From contig CM063258.1 in assembly GCA_032158295.1 (NCBI GenBank), positions 14,483,703 to 14,547,702 on the forward strand: a DNA stretch of 64,000 nucleotides. Reading direction: 5' to 3'. The notes under the pieces are model-generated. The model was not told the origin of the DNA and searched no databases. It worked only from the letters and a program-made list of their open reading frames with translations. This document shows positions 19,956 to 53,146 of the stretch, one piece after another; the stretch's first letter is position 1; every line of letters starts with the position of its first letter. Source of the DNA: Pycnopodia helianthoides. Its lineage: Eukaryota > Echinodermata > Asteroidea > Forcipulatida > Asteriidae. The translations under genes were made by a program, and so were the position numbers.

Positions 19956-22900
19956 TCTCAAACAAGCCATGTGTTTCCTCTGCAAACAAGTCCTCTGTTT
20001 TCCCCTCAAACGAGTCATAAGTTTTCCCTCTAACAAAACATGTGTTTCCTCTGCAAACAAGTCATCTGTTTCCCTTCAAACAAGTCTTCTTTCCTCTGCA
20101 AACAAGTCATGTGTTTCCTCTGCAAACAAGTCCTCTCTTTCCCCTCAAACAAGTCATATGTTTCCCGTCAAACAAGTTATGTGTTTCCTCTGCAAACAAG
20201 TCCTCTGTTTCCCCTCAAACAAGTCCTCTGTTTCCCCTCAAACAAGTCCTCTTTCCCCTTAAACAAGTCATTTGTTTCCTCTGCAAACAAATCCTCTGTT
20301 CCCCCTCAAACGAGTCATATGTTTTCCCTCTAAAAAAAACATGTGTTTCCTCTGCAAACAAGTCATCTGTTTCCCTTCAAACAAGTCTTCTTTCCTCTGC
20401 AAACAAGTCATGTGTTTCCTCTGCAAACAAGTCCTCTCTTTCCCCTCAAACAAGTCTAGGTTTCCCCTCAAACAAGTCATGTGTTTCCTCTGCAAACAAG
20501 TCCTCTGTTTTCCCTCAAACAAGTCCTCTCTTTCCCCTTAAACAAGTCATTCTTTCCCCTCAACAAGTCATGTGTTTCCTCTGCAAACAAGTCCTCTGTT
20601 TCCCTCAAAACAAGACATTATTTTCCCGTCAAACAATCATGTGTTTCCTTGCAAACAAGTCCTCTGTTTCGCGTAAAACAAGTCCTTTTTCCCTTAAACA
20701 AGTCATGTGTTCTCTGCAAACAAGTCCTCTGTTTCCCCTCAAACAAGTCATATGTTTCCCTCAAACAAGTCATGGTTTCCTCTGCAAACAAGTCTTGTTT
20801 CCTCATAAAAGAAGTCCTCTTTCCCCTTAAACAAGTCTGTGTTTCCTCTGCAAACAAGTCCTCTGTTTCCCCTCAAACAAATCCTCTTTCCCTTAAACAA
20901 GTCATTGTGTTTCCTCTGCAAACAACTCCTCTGTTTCCTCTAAAACAAGTCCTCTCTTTCCCCTTGAAACAAGTCATGTGTTTCCTCTGCAAAGAAGTCA
21001 TGCGTTTACCCTCAAACAAGTCCTCTTTCCCCTTAAACAAGTCATGTGTTTCCCCTCAAACAAGTCTTCTTTCCTCTGCAAACAAGTCATGTGTTTCCTC
21101 TGCAAACAAGTCCTCTGTTTCCCTCAAACAAGTCATATGTTTCCCGTCAAACAAGTCATATGTTTCCTCTGCAAACAAGTCCTCTGTTTCCCTCAAACAA
21201 GTCCTCTGTTTCCCCTCAAACAATTATGTTTCCCCTCAAACAAGTCATATGTTTCCTTTGCAAACAAGTCCTCTGTTTCCCCTCAAACAAGTCATATGTT
21301 TCCCTCAAACAAGTTATGTGTTTCCTGTGCAAAAAAGTCCTCTGTTTTCCTTAAACAAGTCCTCTCTTTCCTCAAACAAGTCATATCTTTCCTCTGCAAA
21401 CAAGTCCTCTGTTTCCCCTCAAGCAAGTCCTCTTTCCCTTAAACAAGTCATGTGTTTCCTCTGCAAACAACTCCTCTGTTTCCTCTGTAAACAAGTCCTC
21501 TCTTTCCCTTTAAACAAGTCATGTGTTTCCTCTCCAAAGAAGTCATGCGTTTCCCCTCAAACAAGTCCTCTTTCCTCTGCAAACAAGTCATGTGTTTCCT
21601 CTGCAAACAAGTCTCTGTTTCCCTAAACAAGTCATACATGTATGTTTCCCGTCAAATTAGTCATATGTTTCCTCTGCAAACAAGTCCTCTGTTTCCCTCA
21701 AACAAGTCATATGTTTCCGTCAAACAAGTCATATGTTTCCTCTGCAAACAAGTCCTTGTTTCCCTCAAACAAGTCTCTGTTCCCCTTAAACAAGTAATGT
21801 GTTTCCTCTGCAAACAAGTCCTCTGTTTCCCTTTAAACAAGTCATGTGTTCCTCCCCAAAGAAGTCATGCGTTTCCCCTCAAACAAGTCCTCTTTCCCTT
21901 AAACAAGTCATGTGTTTCCCTCAAACAAGTCTTTTCTTTCCCTCATTCAATTCATGTGTTTTCTTTGCAAACAAGTCATGTGTTTCCCTCAAACAAGTCC
22001 TCTTTCCCCTAAACAAGTCATGTGTTTCCCTCAAACAAGTCCTCTTTCCCCCTAAAAAGTCATGTGTTTCCCTCAAACAAGTCCTCTTTCCCTTTAAACA
22101 AGTCATGTGTTTTCTCTGGAAACAAGTCATGTGTTTCCTCTTCAAACAAGTCCTCTGTTTCCCTCAATCGAGTCATATGTTTCTCTTCAAACAAGTCATG
22201 TGTTTCTTCTGCAAACAAGTCCTCTGTTTCCCCTTAAACAAATCATATGTTTCCCATCAAACAAGTCAATTGTTTCCTCTGCAAACAAGTCCTCCCTCAA
22301 ACAAGTCATGTGTTTCCTCTGCAAACAAGTCTCTGTTTCCTCTCAAACAAGTCATTGTTTCCCTCAAACAAGTCATGTGTTTCCCTCAAACAAGTCATTG
22401 TTTCCTCTCAAAACAAGTCATGTGTTTCCTCTCAAACAAGTCTTGTTTCCCTCAAACAAGTCATTGTTTCCTCTCAACAAGTCATTGTTTCCCCTCAAAC
22501 AAGTCATGTGTTTCCTGCAAACAAGTCATTGTTTCCCTCAAACAAGTCATATGTTTCCCTCAAACAAGTCATGTGTTTCCTCTGCAAAAAGTCCTTGTTT
22601 CCCTCAAACAAGTCATATGTTTCCTCTCAAACAAGTCATTGTTTCCCTCAAACAAGTCATGTGTTTCTCTCAAACAAGTCTGTGTTTCCCTTAAACAAGT
22701 CTTTTTCCTCTCAAACAAGTCATGTGTTTCCTCTCAAACAAGTCTCTGTTTCCCTCAAAAAGTCATGTGTTTCCCTCAAACAAGTCATGTTTTCCTTTTC
22801 CTCAAACAAGTCATGTGTTTCCTCTGCAAACAAGTCCTCTGTTTCCCCTCAAACAAGTCATATGTTTCCCTCAAACAAGTCATGTGTTTCCTCTGCAAAC

Positions 22901-23706
22901 AAGTCTTGTTTCCCTCAAACAAGTCATCTGTTTCCCCTAACAAGTCATGTGTTTCCTCTGCAAACAAGTCCCTTGTTTCCCTCAAACAAGTCATGTGTTT
23001 CCTCTGCAAACAAGTCCTCTGTTTCCCCTCAAACAAGTCATATGTTTCTGCAAACAAGTCATGTGTTTCCCTCAAACAAGTATCTGTTTCCCTGCAAACA
23101 AGTCATTCTGTGTTTCTCTCTGCAAACAAGTCATGCTTTTCCTCTCAAACAAGTCATTGTTTCCCTACAAACAAGTCATGTGTTTCCTCAAACAAGTCAT
23201 TGTTTCCCTCAAAAGTCATTGTTTCTCTGCAAACAAGTCATGTGTTTCCTCTGCAAATAAGTCCTCTGTTTCCCCTCAAACAAGTCATATGTTTCCCCTC
23301 AAACAAGTCATGTGTTTCCTCTGCAAACAAGTCCTCTGTTTCCCCTCAAACAAGTCCTCTTTCCCCTTAAACAAGTCATGTGTTTCCTCTGCAAACAAGT
23401 CCTCTGTTTCCCCTCAAACAAGTCATATGTTTTCCCTCAAATAAGTCATGTGTTTCCTCTTTAAACAAGTCATCTGTTTCCCCTCAAACAAGTCATGTGT
23501 TTCCTCTGCAAACAAGTCCTCTGTTTCCCCTCAAACAAGTCCTCTTTCCCCTTAAACAAGTCATGTGTTTCCTCTGCAAACAAGTCCTCTGTTTCCCCTC
23601 AAACAAGTCATGTGTTTCCCCTCAAACAAGTCCTCTCTTTCCCCTCAAATAAGTCATGTGTTTCCTCTGCAAACAAGTCATTTGTTTCCCCTCAAACAAG
23701 TCATGT
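19956..23706. repeat. 22-24 bp minisatellite, right block
   Basis: Continuation of the array at 1-3340 in the same orientation and with the same sub-types, so the retroelement block was inserted into a pre-existing array. Between about 21600 and 23250 the units are shorter and irregular (TGTTTCCCTCAAACAAG forms), with many one-base losses in homopolymers; regular units return from 23250 to the end. The repeat stops abruptly at 23706. Confidence 0.95.
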
Positions 23707-24387
23707 GAAAAAGCTTGACGACCAGTGAAATGACAAGGTAACTGGTTGTGCTGTTAAGTCACTGAACATTTTTAGGCCAAACACCTGGACACAGTTTTGT
23801 GCACTCTTGTGCCACCTTACACAACCCATGCAGTTAAATGGTTTCAAATGGTTCGGTCAACTCGCTGGAAAATGGTACCAAGAGTAGGAAGGTTGATCAA
23901 GACGTTACATTGCTTGGTAATCAAGGCTGTTCACATAGCTCCATAGCTGTGCCATAAAATCTACCTCTGGTTATTAACCCTCTTGCTGCCTGACCATTCA
24001 ATACCATTCACTGTGGTTTTGAATGATAGATAAACTATGCCAGCCTGCAATATGATACCATGAGGGAATGCGTGTACACAGTACACAGTTAGTTCTGTGC
24101 ACAGTTGTGCCACCGTACACAACCTTGGCAGTTGAATGGTTTCAAATGGTTGGTCAACTCACTGGAAAATGTTGCCAAGAGTCACTGACAGTAGGAGGGT
24201 TAAGCTTTGCATTTTGATTTGAAGCATAACTGTGTAAAAAGAAATCCCAAAACTTATCTCGGATAAAAACACCAGTTAACATTTTGCACAATGTTAGAGG
24301 ACTCTGGATGTTTCAGTGTTTGTCTAATAATTGTATTGATTCGATTCTGTTGATGTATAATGGTCAAATGTTCCCTTGTAACTACAG
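23707..24387. other. intronic sequence before first visible ABCF1 exon
   Basis: No exon is seen. It contains a degenerate partial MITE (about 23780-23895) and a full copy (23974-24203), then unique AT-rich sequence leading into the acceptor TAACTACAG at 24387. Confidence 0.6.
23974..24203. mobile_element. MITE family C, TTAA-flanked
   Basis: Bounded by TTAA on both sides, with short inverted ends (CCCTCTTGCTG and CAGTAGGAGGG). Related copies lie at 42677-42906, at 36422-36626 in inverted orientation, and partially near 23780-23895. TTAA target duplication is characteristic of piggyBac-type transposases. There is no coding capacity. Confidence 0.75.
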
Positions 24388-45705
<21,318 letters not shown>

Positions 45706-46140
45706 GACGAGGAAGGTACTCTTGTTACTACCTTTCTAACTCCATTGCACTGTAATGCGAGCGCAGGGCAATATAAAACACTAGTGGCCTTGGTGCTGAG
45801 GGCAATATAAACTACTTTATTTGAGGTTGGTCCAAATGAAACACTAATGCACCGAGACAGAGGTTGATAGTAACCAGTATTTGAAGTTGACCAATATGAA
45901 CGACTGTTGTCCCTGTACACATTTCCATGCAAGTTCTTCAGGGTGGGCAATATGAAATGCACCAGTTGTACAGAGGTCATTATAACGACTGTTGGCCCTG
46001 TACACAGGGCAATGCAAAATACTTTCTAGGATTGTCAATGGGCAAGCTAAAGTTTTGTCTACATACTGTCTGAGCAAGCAACGTTTTTTTCGAGGATGGG
46101 CAATATGACACACTAATGCCCTAGCTTAAAGGTCGGTACA
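45706..46140 (+). other. ABCF1 3' flank/UTR with degenerate ~60 bp repeats
   Basis: After the stop, loosely repeated units carry GGGCAATATGAAA-type and CACTAATGCCC-type blocks (45765-46115). No AATAAA signal was found close to the stop, so the 3' UTR may extend further. Confidence 0.5.
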
Positions 46141-47999
46141 AACCATGCAAGGTTAAACAATGGATTGTATTTTTTGTGATACATTTTACCTCCATGATAC
46201 ATGTAGACGGATTAATCAAACACTTAACCTTCCCTTTAAAGAGAATGCTTTTCTGGTATTGAAAAGGTGTTCTTAGAACTGAGGGTTTATACCTAGAATT
46301 TGAAATGCTGGGCAGTAAAATCCACTCATGCCCTGGCAGAGTAATTTATCAACTATTAAAGGTCCAATGAGCTTCCAGTCAAAGCATGAACACATTGAAT
46401 AAGAAATAGGATTGGAATATTGCCTTGCTTTCTTTAAAAAATGCCCCGGAGCTTTTTGTATTGGGGCATTATAACTCACTTAAGACTTAAGAGGTGTAAA
46501 AACATGAGGCAATAGTCAACTGCCGTTGGACTATTCAAGGTTATATTGATCTCAAAGGAAATGCATGTAACTAGATAAGGTAGTATGGAAACAGGCTGGA
46601 ATTTTGGAATTATCAGTATGTAAAAGTTCATTTCAAAATGGCTGGATGGTTGGAGGAGGGGGGGGGGAGGGGGTAATCTCTGCAGAGGTACAAATATACC
46701 AGAATTGCTCACTCAATGTAAAATTAATCAGGACAGTTTTTTATTCTTCAATCCTGTACAATACCTTTAATGTAAGAATTATAGAAGTGTAACAATTTGC
46801 TGAACTGTCAGTTTTGTTGGAAGTGTGCAGAGATTTTTGGAAGTTTAAATGGTCATATCTGGGCTCAATGTCACAAACCTGTTAAAGCAGAAAATGGAGC
46901 TAAGCAAAAAAATAGCAGAGAACCAGTCACAAACAATACACATTCCATTGTAGTTTGGCTGGTAACCTGTTTGTTCTAAGCAAACTTTTTATGTGTTAAG
47001 CATCTTTGTGTGCTTTAACAGCTTGACGGAATCGGGCTCTGCACATTGCACCCACACATATGCCAACTAAACAAGTTGGTTTAAATTTTATTTATGTAAA
47101 ATTCAATTTGTGGTTAAACCCAACTTATGTATCTTACAATATGACAGGCTTGAATTTAGTTACACCCAAAGATTTATAGAGTGCCGAAGGCGCAAGATGG
47201 GGAACCTGGAGCTCTATCTAAGGATGGAACGTGAAGTATGCATGTGCGGCATTTTGGTAAGCAAATGTTTTGTTGTATCACTGATGGTCTTTGTCTGCAC
47301 TGATCCGTTGTTGCACCAAAACAGAGTTGCTTACTGAAATGGCGTCCAGTGCATACTTCACATTCAGCGGGAGTTCAGCGATCTTGCGCTCTTCAATCAT
47401 TGGTTACATGAAGAATGCTGTATGTGTGTCTCTGCTTATCTGCAATTTAGCACTTGAGGCAATTTCAACGTGCCGCTCTTTTAGCTGTATGGTAAATTTC
47501 TTCTTTCCTTTTGGTCGCTGTGGATAATTTCGTCATACAGGCATGTCACATGGTATCGGTACTCTATGTCCACAGCTGACATAGAGGGCGCTTCCCAGCA
47601 GACACAGATAATCTAGCTCAGCGTTCTACTAGTCCTTTTTTTCTGTGGGTTACACAGAAATCACTTGAACTAAACTTTAAACGATTAAAGACGGAATAAT
47701 TTAGAGGAGTATTTAATGATTGTGTAATTTTTATTTAGGCTATCATGAAAATGATTTGTGTTCATGGGGATCCAATCAAACTAGATTTGACCTTAAAAGG
47801 GAGATTAAATTCTTTCTTTTTTTAAGTCCATAAATGATCAGTAACCATGGTTTATGGTCAGTTAAAATTATTATATAAATACTTGAAAGGAAACTTACAC
47901 TTGGGAACAAATTAACAATGAACATCCACTTAATTATCAACAAAGGAATGGGATTTATTTTCATAAAATTATTAGAATTTAGACTTTAAAATAAACCAG
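46141..47999. other. gene-poor region with MITE remnants
   Basis: No convincing exon is seen. A MITE family F copy lies at 46861-47040 (GGGCTCAATGTCACAAACC to GACGGAATCGGGCTC). An inverted-repeat element spans about 47137-47410, with arms around GAAGTATGCA and TGCATACTTC. GTACAATACCTTTAA at 46758-46772 matches in inverse the end at 39722-39740 of another element. A G-rich tract is at 46660-46671. Confidence 0.5.
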
Positions 48000-48560
48000 A
48001 TGGGGCAACGATCACATTTTTTTATGGCCTGGTCAAAATTTTAGTTGGACAAGATTGACCAAAAGAGGGAGCTATTTAAACTAGTGGTTCATAATGTATG
48101 GTTATAGAGGGCGCTATTTCATTCTATTTCCCCATTCGCCCGCCCCCTATTCTCCCGCCCCCATTCTCCCCCCCTTGGGTTTGTCTTGTCCCCCCCCCCA
48201 AGATGGGGCAATGATCACATATTTTTATGGCCCAGTCAAAATTTTAGTTGGACAAGATTGACCAAAAGAGGGAGCTATTTAAACTAGTGGTTCATAATGT
48301 ATGGTTATAGAGGGCGCGATTTCATTCTATTGCCCCCATTCGCCCCGCCCCTTGGGTTTGTCCTATCCCCCCCAAGATGGGCAATCATCACATTTTTTTA
48401 TGGCCCAGTCAAAATTTTAGTTGGACAAGATTGACCAAAAGAGGGAGCTATTTAAACTAGTGGTTCATAATGTACGGTTATAGAGGGCGCTATTTCATTC
48501 TATGCCCCCCCATTCGCCCCGCCCCTTGGGTTTGTCCCGTCCCCCCCCCCCCGTCCACCC
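48000..48560. repeat. three tandem ~175-200 bp units with C-rich ends
   Basis: Units start near 48000, 48203 and 48376 with GATGGGGCAA or GATGGGCAAT, contain GTTGGACAAGATTGACC and TAAACTAGTGGTTCATAATG, and end in C-rich sequence (CCCCCATTCGCCC types). Confidence 0.85.
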
Positions 48561-49537
48561 CCACATACACACACCCGTTTTCTCCCCCCATGATGTTTGT
48601 TCCTAAGGCCCTGCCCCAAGACCAACACCATTTTGCCCCTTAGGTTCGACCCCCTAGGCCACCAACAATTTGTCCCTTTGTTTCATCCCAAAAGCCCACT
48701 AGATTCGAATACTATTTGTTGGCGGGTCGAAACAAAGTTTTTCTAGCCAGTATGTCGTAAATGTCTCTCGTTCTTGTTTTGATATAAAAAGTATTTATTT
48801 CAGAACTTTCTTTTGTGAGTGTTACATAACACATAAACATTATTGGGTGTAAAAAATAAAGACATTACAAAATATGGAATATATCAGAAACTTTGTATAT
48901 TTATTGTGTCTGTGTGCTTTCAAAAACAAACAAAAAATACCAACAAAAGATCTTTAAAAAACGATGAAGTCCTGGTAAAATTCAGATCATAAAAATGGCC
49001 GCAAAGATCATAAAATAGTTTCTCTGTGTGGAAGAGCGTTCCAGGAAAATATTGGAGTCAGTCATGTTCGCGTGAACTTGCCGATAAGTCGAAGGTTATT
49101 GCTTTCCAATTATGAGCTTTTTGCGTTTCACAATATAATAAATAATAAGGTCAATGCGATTTGAATCACCATCCGGATATTAAAATATGAACATTAATTT
49201 GTAACTTGTGATGGCACGATCCCCAATCATTCTCTGCGGACCAATCATGATAAGCACAAATTTAAGATGACTGAACGTTTTTTGTTTAAACTCATAATTT
49301 TAAATTTAACAAATAACGTATGCAGCTTAATGTTCGAGCAACATTTGGGCATGGTATACTTGTTATCAAACGAGAAGCAAACATTTTTAAGGCAGTGATG
49401 ATTATGAAATAGTAAAACCATAGAGCAAACTAAAATAGACAAATAATAAAGTCATGATTTTTGTAGCGAACAGTCCGGTTCTCCGTTCTGTTTATCAAGC
49501 GATAAACACTGTTTTTCGATAAACAAGTTTCGCCAAC
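48561..49537. other. intergenic, no gene seen
   Basis: AT-rich sequence with stops in all frames. An AATAAAG hexamer region at 48857-48862 could be a polyadenylation signal, but no transcript end can be assigned. CGATAAAC motifs begin at 49499, leading into the foldback element. Confidence 0.4.
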
Positions 49538-49711
49538 GCCAAATGCTCAATAATTCGATAAACTCTGTTTATCACTTGATGAAGAGTTTTTCGATAAACT
49601 CTGTTTATCACTCGATAAACATAGTTTTTCGATATATACATATAATTATTTTCTCGATAAACAGTGTTTATCGGCGATAAACAGTGTTTATCGAATTATT
49701 GGGCATATGGC
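49538..49711. repeat. foldback element of GATAAACA palindromes
   Basis: Outer arms GCCAAATGCTCAATAATTCG and CGAATTATTGGGCATATGGC are inverted with two mismatches and continue into GATAAAC/GTTTATC. Inside, several nested palindromes repeat ATAAAC..GTTTAT (for example CGATAAACAGTGTTTATCG at 49675). Non-coding. Confidence 0.75.
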
Positions 49712-50668
49712 TTGCCATAAGAGGCACTCCACGCGTAATCCCGTATTACGTAACTAGTCTTGGTTTGTACAGAAAATCACAGAAATCTTTACGGAAAAGT
49801 GTGTTTTTGGTTTTAAAAAATTGGAGGAATATGACTACTTAATTCCATGATTCAACAGGCTTCTGAACCTGGCGAGTTTTAGTTCGTTAAAAGTATATTT
49901 TGAAATACAGAAAACTAGGTAAAGGAACCTTGCAAACTGTTGACAATTTTTTTTTAATTATCGTTTTCCAGTTGTGATATAATACAATATTTGTATTGCA
50001 ACCTTGAAGTTTCTCAATAAATAGCAGTATAGTGAGGCTTTGAATAAAAGAAACGAACTCTTTTAAAAACGGACACGTTTATGTGACGGCTGTTTACTGT
50101 AATATGAAACGTTGCAAAGGGTAGTTTCGTATTTTAATTGAACTAACACCAGGTAAAGTATACCCCGAAATACAAGAAACATGAACGTTTTAGTATGAAA
50201 TCATTGGTTTCTCTCTGTGCGTTTGCTATTTTGATATTCTACTCAGATCTGAATCCCTAATTCATTTACCATGCCCTGTTCCGAAGGCCAACTATTCTTT
50301 GAAAGCAAGATTAGCATGTTTTAGTTCTGTGGGAAAGATTTGCAAACACGTGCAGTTTTATGGTTTTGGATACCACAGGAGTTACAGGTGTTTGGGATTA
50401 TCCAAGATTATCCCTCAAGAGGGATATTTTGAAAGGATTATCTTACCACAGTGGGCTAAGGGAGGCCTGCTCAATATTCAGAGTGGTTAAGTTATACACT
50501 AAGATCCGGTATAGCTTTGGTTACTTCTAAAAATGGTTGCTGAAAATATTCTCAAGTTGGTTACAGATTAACAATGTTTAATCATCAACTTTGACAATTC
50601 TGATCTTGTTTATTGCGAAGAGAAAACGTAATTTCAACTAGACCTTAGGTGTTTGTGAACAAACACAA
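49712..50668. other. intergenic, no gene seen
   Basis: AT-rich, no open frame with coding character. A direct or inverted repeat of GATTATCCAAGATTATCCC type occurs at 50396-50445. Confidence 0.4.
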
Positions 50669-52694
50669 AGCTGTTCCGTTTTGTTTTAATTTGATTAAAC
50701 GCTCTGTATTAAGCTAGCAAGCGTCACAAATATTATAACTTTATGACATGTGGTTCAGAAGATATGATTTTTAATAATTGAACTTCCGGAAGGAAAGGTC
50801 AACATGGGGTCGTGGAACCGAAGTTCAGTGTTTAATGCTCAAAGGATCTATTAACGAAAAGAAATTGAAAATCAGTTGTTTAGTTCTTGAGATATGGTCC
50901 CACTTCCGGTTGACCCAGAAGTAAAGGCCATCAAGGGGTCACGGTAACAAAAAGTCAATTTTTAATGCTCAAAGGATCTATAACTTTAAAAAAATGAAAA
51001 TCGGTTGTGTAGTTCTAAAGATATGGTCCCACTTCCGGTTGACCCGGAACTAAAGGTCAACATGGGGTCACGGTAACCCAAGTTCAATCTTTCATGCTCA
51101 AAGGGTCTACAACTGAAAAGGATTTAAAAATCGGGTGTGTACTTCTTGAGATATGGTCCCACTTCCGGTTGATCCGGAACTTAAGGTCAACCCGGGGTCA
51201 TGGTAACTGAAGTTCAATCTTTAATGCCCAAAGGATCTATAACTGAAAAGAAATTGAAAATCGGTTGTGTAGTTCTTCAGATTTGGTCCCATTTTTGGTT
51301 GACCCGGAACTAAAGGTCAACATGGGGTCATGGAATCAAAGTTCAATGTTTAATGCTCAAAGGATGTATAACTGAAAAGAAATTGAAAATCGGTTCTTTA
51401 GTTCTTGAGATATGGTCCCACTTCCGGTTGACCCAGAACTAAAGGTCAACATGGGGTCATGGAATCAAAGTTCAATGTTTAATGCTCAAAGGATGTATAA
51501 CTGAAAAGAAGTTGAAAATCGGTTCTTTAGTTCTTGAGATATGGTCCCACTTCCGGTTGACCCAGAACTAAAGGTCAACCCGGGGTCATGGTAACCGAAG
51601 TTCAATCTTTAACGCCCAAAGGATCTATAACTGAAAAGAAATTGAAAATCGGTTGTGTAGTTCTTCAGATTTGGTCCCATTTTTGGTTGACCCGGAACTA
51701 AAGGTCAACATGGGGTCATGGAATCAAAGTTCAATGTTTAATGCTCAAAGGATGTATAACTGAAAAGAAATTGAAAATCGGTTCTTTAGTTCTTGAGATA
51801 TGGTCCCACTTCCGGTTGACCCAGGAGTAAAGGTCATCAAGGGGTCACGCTAACCCAAGTTCAATCTTCAATGCTCAAAGGATCTATATCTGAAAAAAAT
51901 TGAAAATCGGTTGTCCAGTTCTTGATATATGGTTCCATTTCCGATTGAACCGGAAGTAACGGTCAACATGGGGTCACGGTAACCCAAGTTCAATCTTTAA
52001 TGCTCAAAGGGCCTATAACTGAAAAGAAATTGAAAATCGGTTGGATAGTCCTTAAGATATGGTCCCACTTCCGGTTCACCCGGAAGTAAAGGTCAACATG
52101 GGGTCACGGTAACACATGGTTAATTTCCAATGCCCAATGGCTCTATAACTTAAAAAAGTTTGAAAATCGGCTGTGTACTTCTTGAGATATAGTGCTGCAA
52201 AGATTAACTAATTACAGCTTTTAATTACTGTAATTTGACACCTGATGACGTCACAGTAACCAAAATTTGTTTTCATAGTAATAAATTTTTATAAGGTACA
52301 AGATTGTTTGTAACTTATCCCAATAAAATGCCTTTAAAAAACATTATCCCACAAGTTTATAATCGAAAAAAGTGTTTGACGATCGGAAGTGTACTTTTTG
52401 AGTTGTGGTGGTCTCAAGATTGGCCAATTAAATATTCATGTCATTATAACTAAGTAAAATAATTAATTAAGTTAAGCTAATTACACTTATACACAACTTC
52501 ATGACCTAAGCTTTAATATGATATATGATCTGACTCTTTTATACTAAGCCAAGTTTGACTTTTGAAGCTCACAAAATGCGTGTACAAATCCTATGGGTTT
52601 GGGGGAGAAAGAAAGAATAATAATAAGAAGAAAAACAAATAAAAATCCTGACGAAAACAATAGCTGTTCCGACTACTATGTCGGAACAGCTAAT
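50669..52694. mobile_element. candidate non-autonomous Helentron-like element with 129 bp satellite core
   Basis: About eleven tandem units of 129-130 bp (50780-52197) with core CCACTTCCGGTTGACCCGGA then AAGGTCAACATGGGGTCA. Downstream is AT-rich sequence, then a perfect 12-bp hairpin (AGCTGTTCCGAC, loop TACTAT, 52662-52691) followed by CTAATT. The first ten bases of that hairpin arm (AGCTGTTCCG) also occur at 50669-50678 before the array. A central tandem array plus a 3' hairpin is the layout of DINE/HINE elements. The assignment is inference. Confidence 0.55.
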
Positions 52695-52978
52695 TAACAT
52701 TACACAGGTTAGTTTAAGGCATGAATGGATGTACTGTTCCAAAACCCAGTGGTGTTCATGCCCTTGCCAAGATTTTCTATTTAAAACTAAATTCTTATAA
52801 GCCCTTTGATTTTGTCAAATTCTGCAGTCATTTCTGGTTATTTTGGCAAATATACACTATATCATATCACGCTAACCTTTACTCTTATGGTAGAAAGATA
52901 CATACAAATGTAGACAATTAATAAAACAAATAACAAGTTGCGTTTAGTTTAGTTTCTTCAATTAATAAACCGTCGTCA

Positions 52979-53146
52979 GCTTACAGCAGATCGGACTTAC
53001 AAGAATGACCTATATAGAAAGACACAGTCGGCTCAGAGCAGAAAGGACTTATACCTATTATCAGTACTGAGTTCTCTTAGCTCCGAGCTGACTCTGTTTT
53101 TCTAGGTTGTTCTGTATCTTTCTTATAAGTCATATCTGCTGTAAGC
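52979..53146. mobile_element. short foldback/MITE
   Basis: Arms GCTTACAGCAGATCGGACTT and its near reverse complement ending ATCTGCTGTAAGC; inner TTCTTATAAGTC/GACTTACAAGAA also pair. Confidence 0.65.

Noticed and set aside
1..23706. CRISPR-like array
   Set aside because: The repeat has no unique spacers of constant length; the changing part belongs to the unit, and the context is animal intronic DNA.
19762..23728. Open frames up to 523 codons in the right minisatellite block
   Set aside because: Same artefact. The first, at 19762, also fuses antisense element sequence to the repeat.
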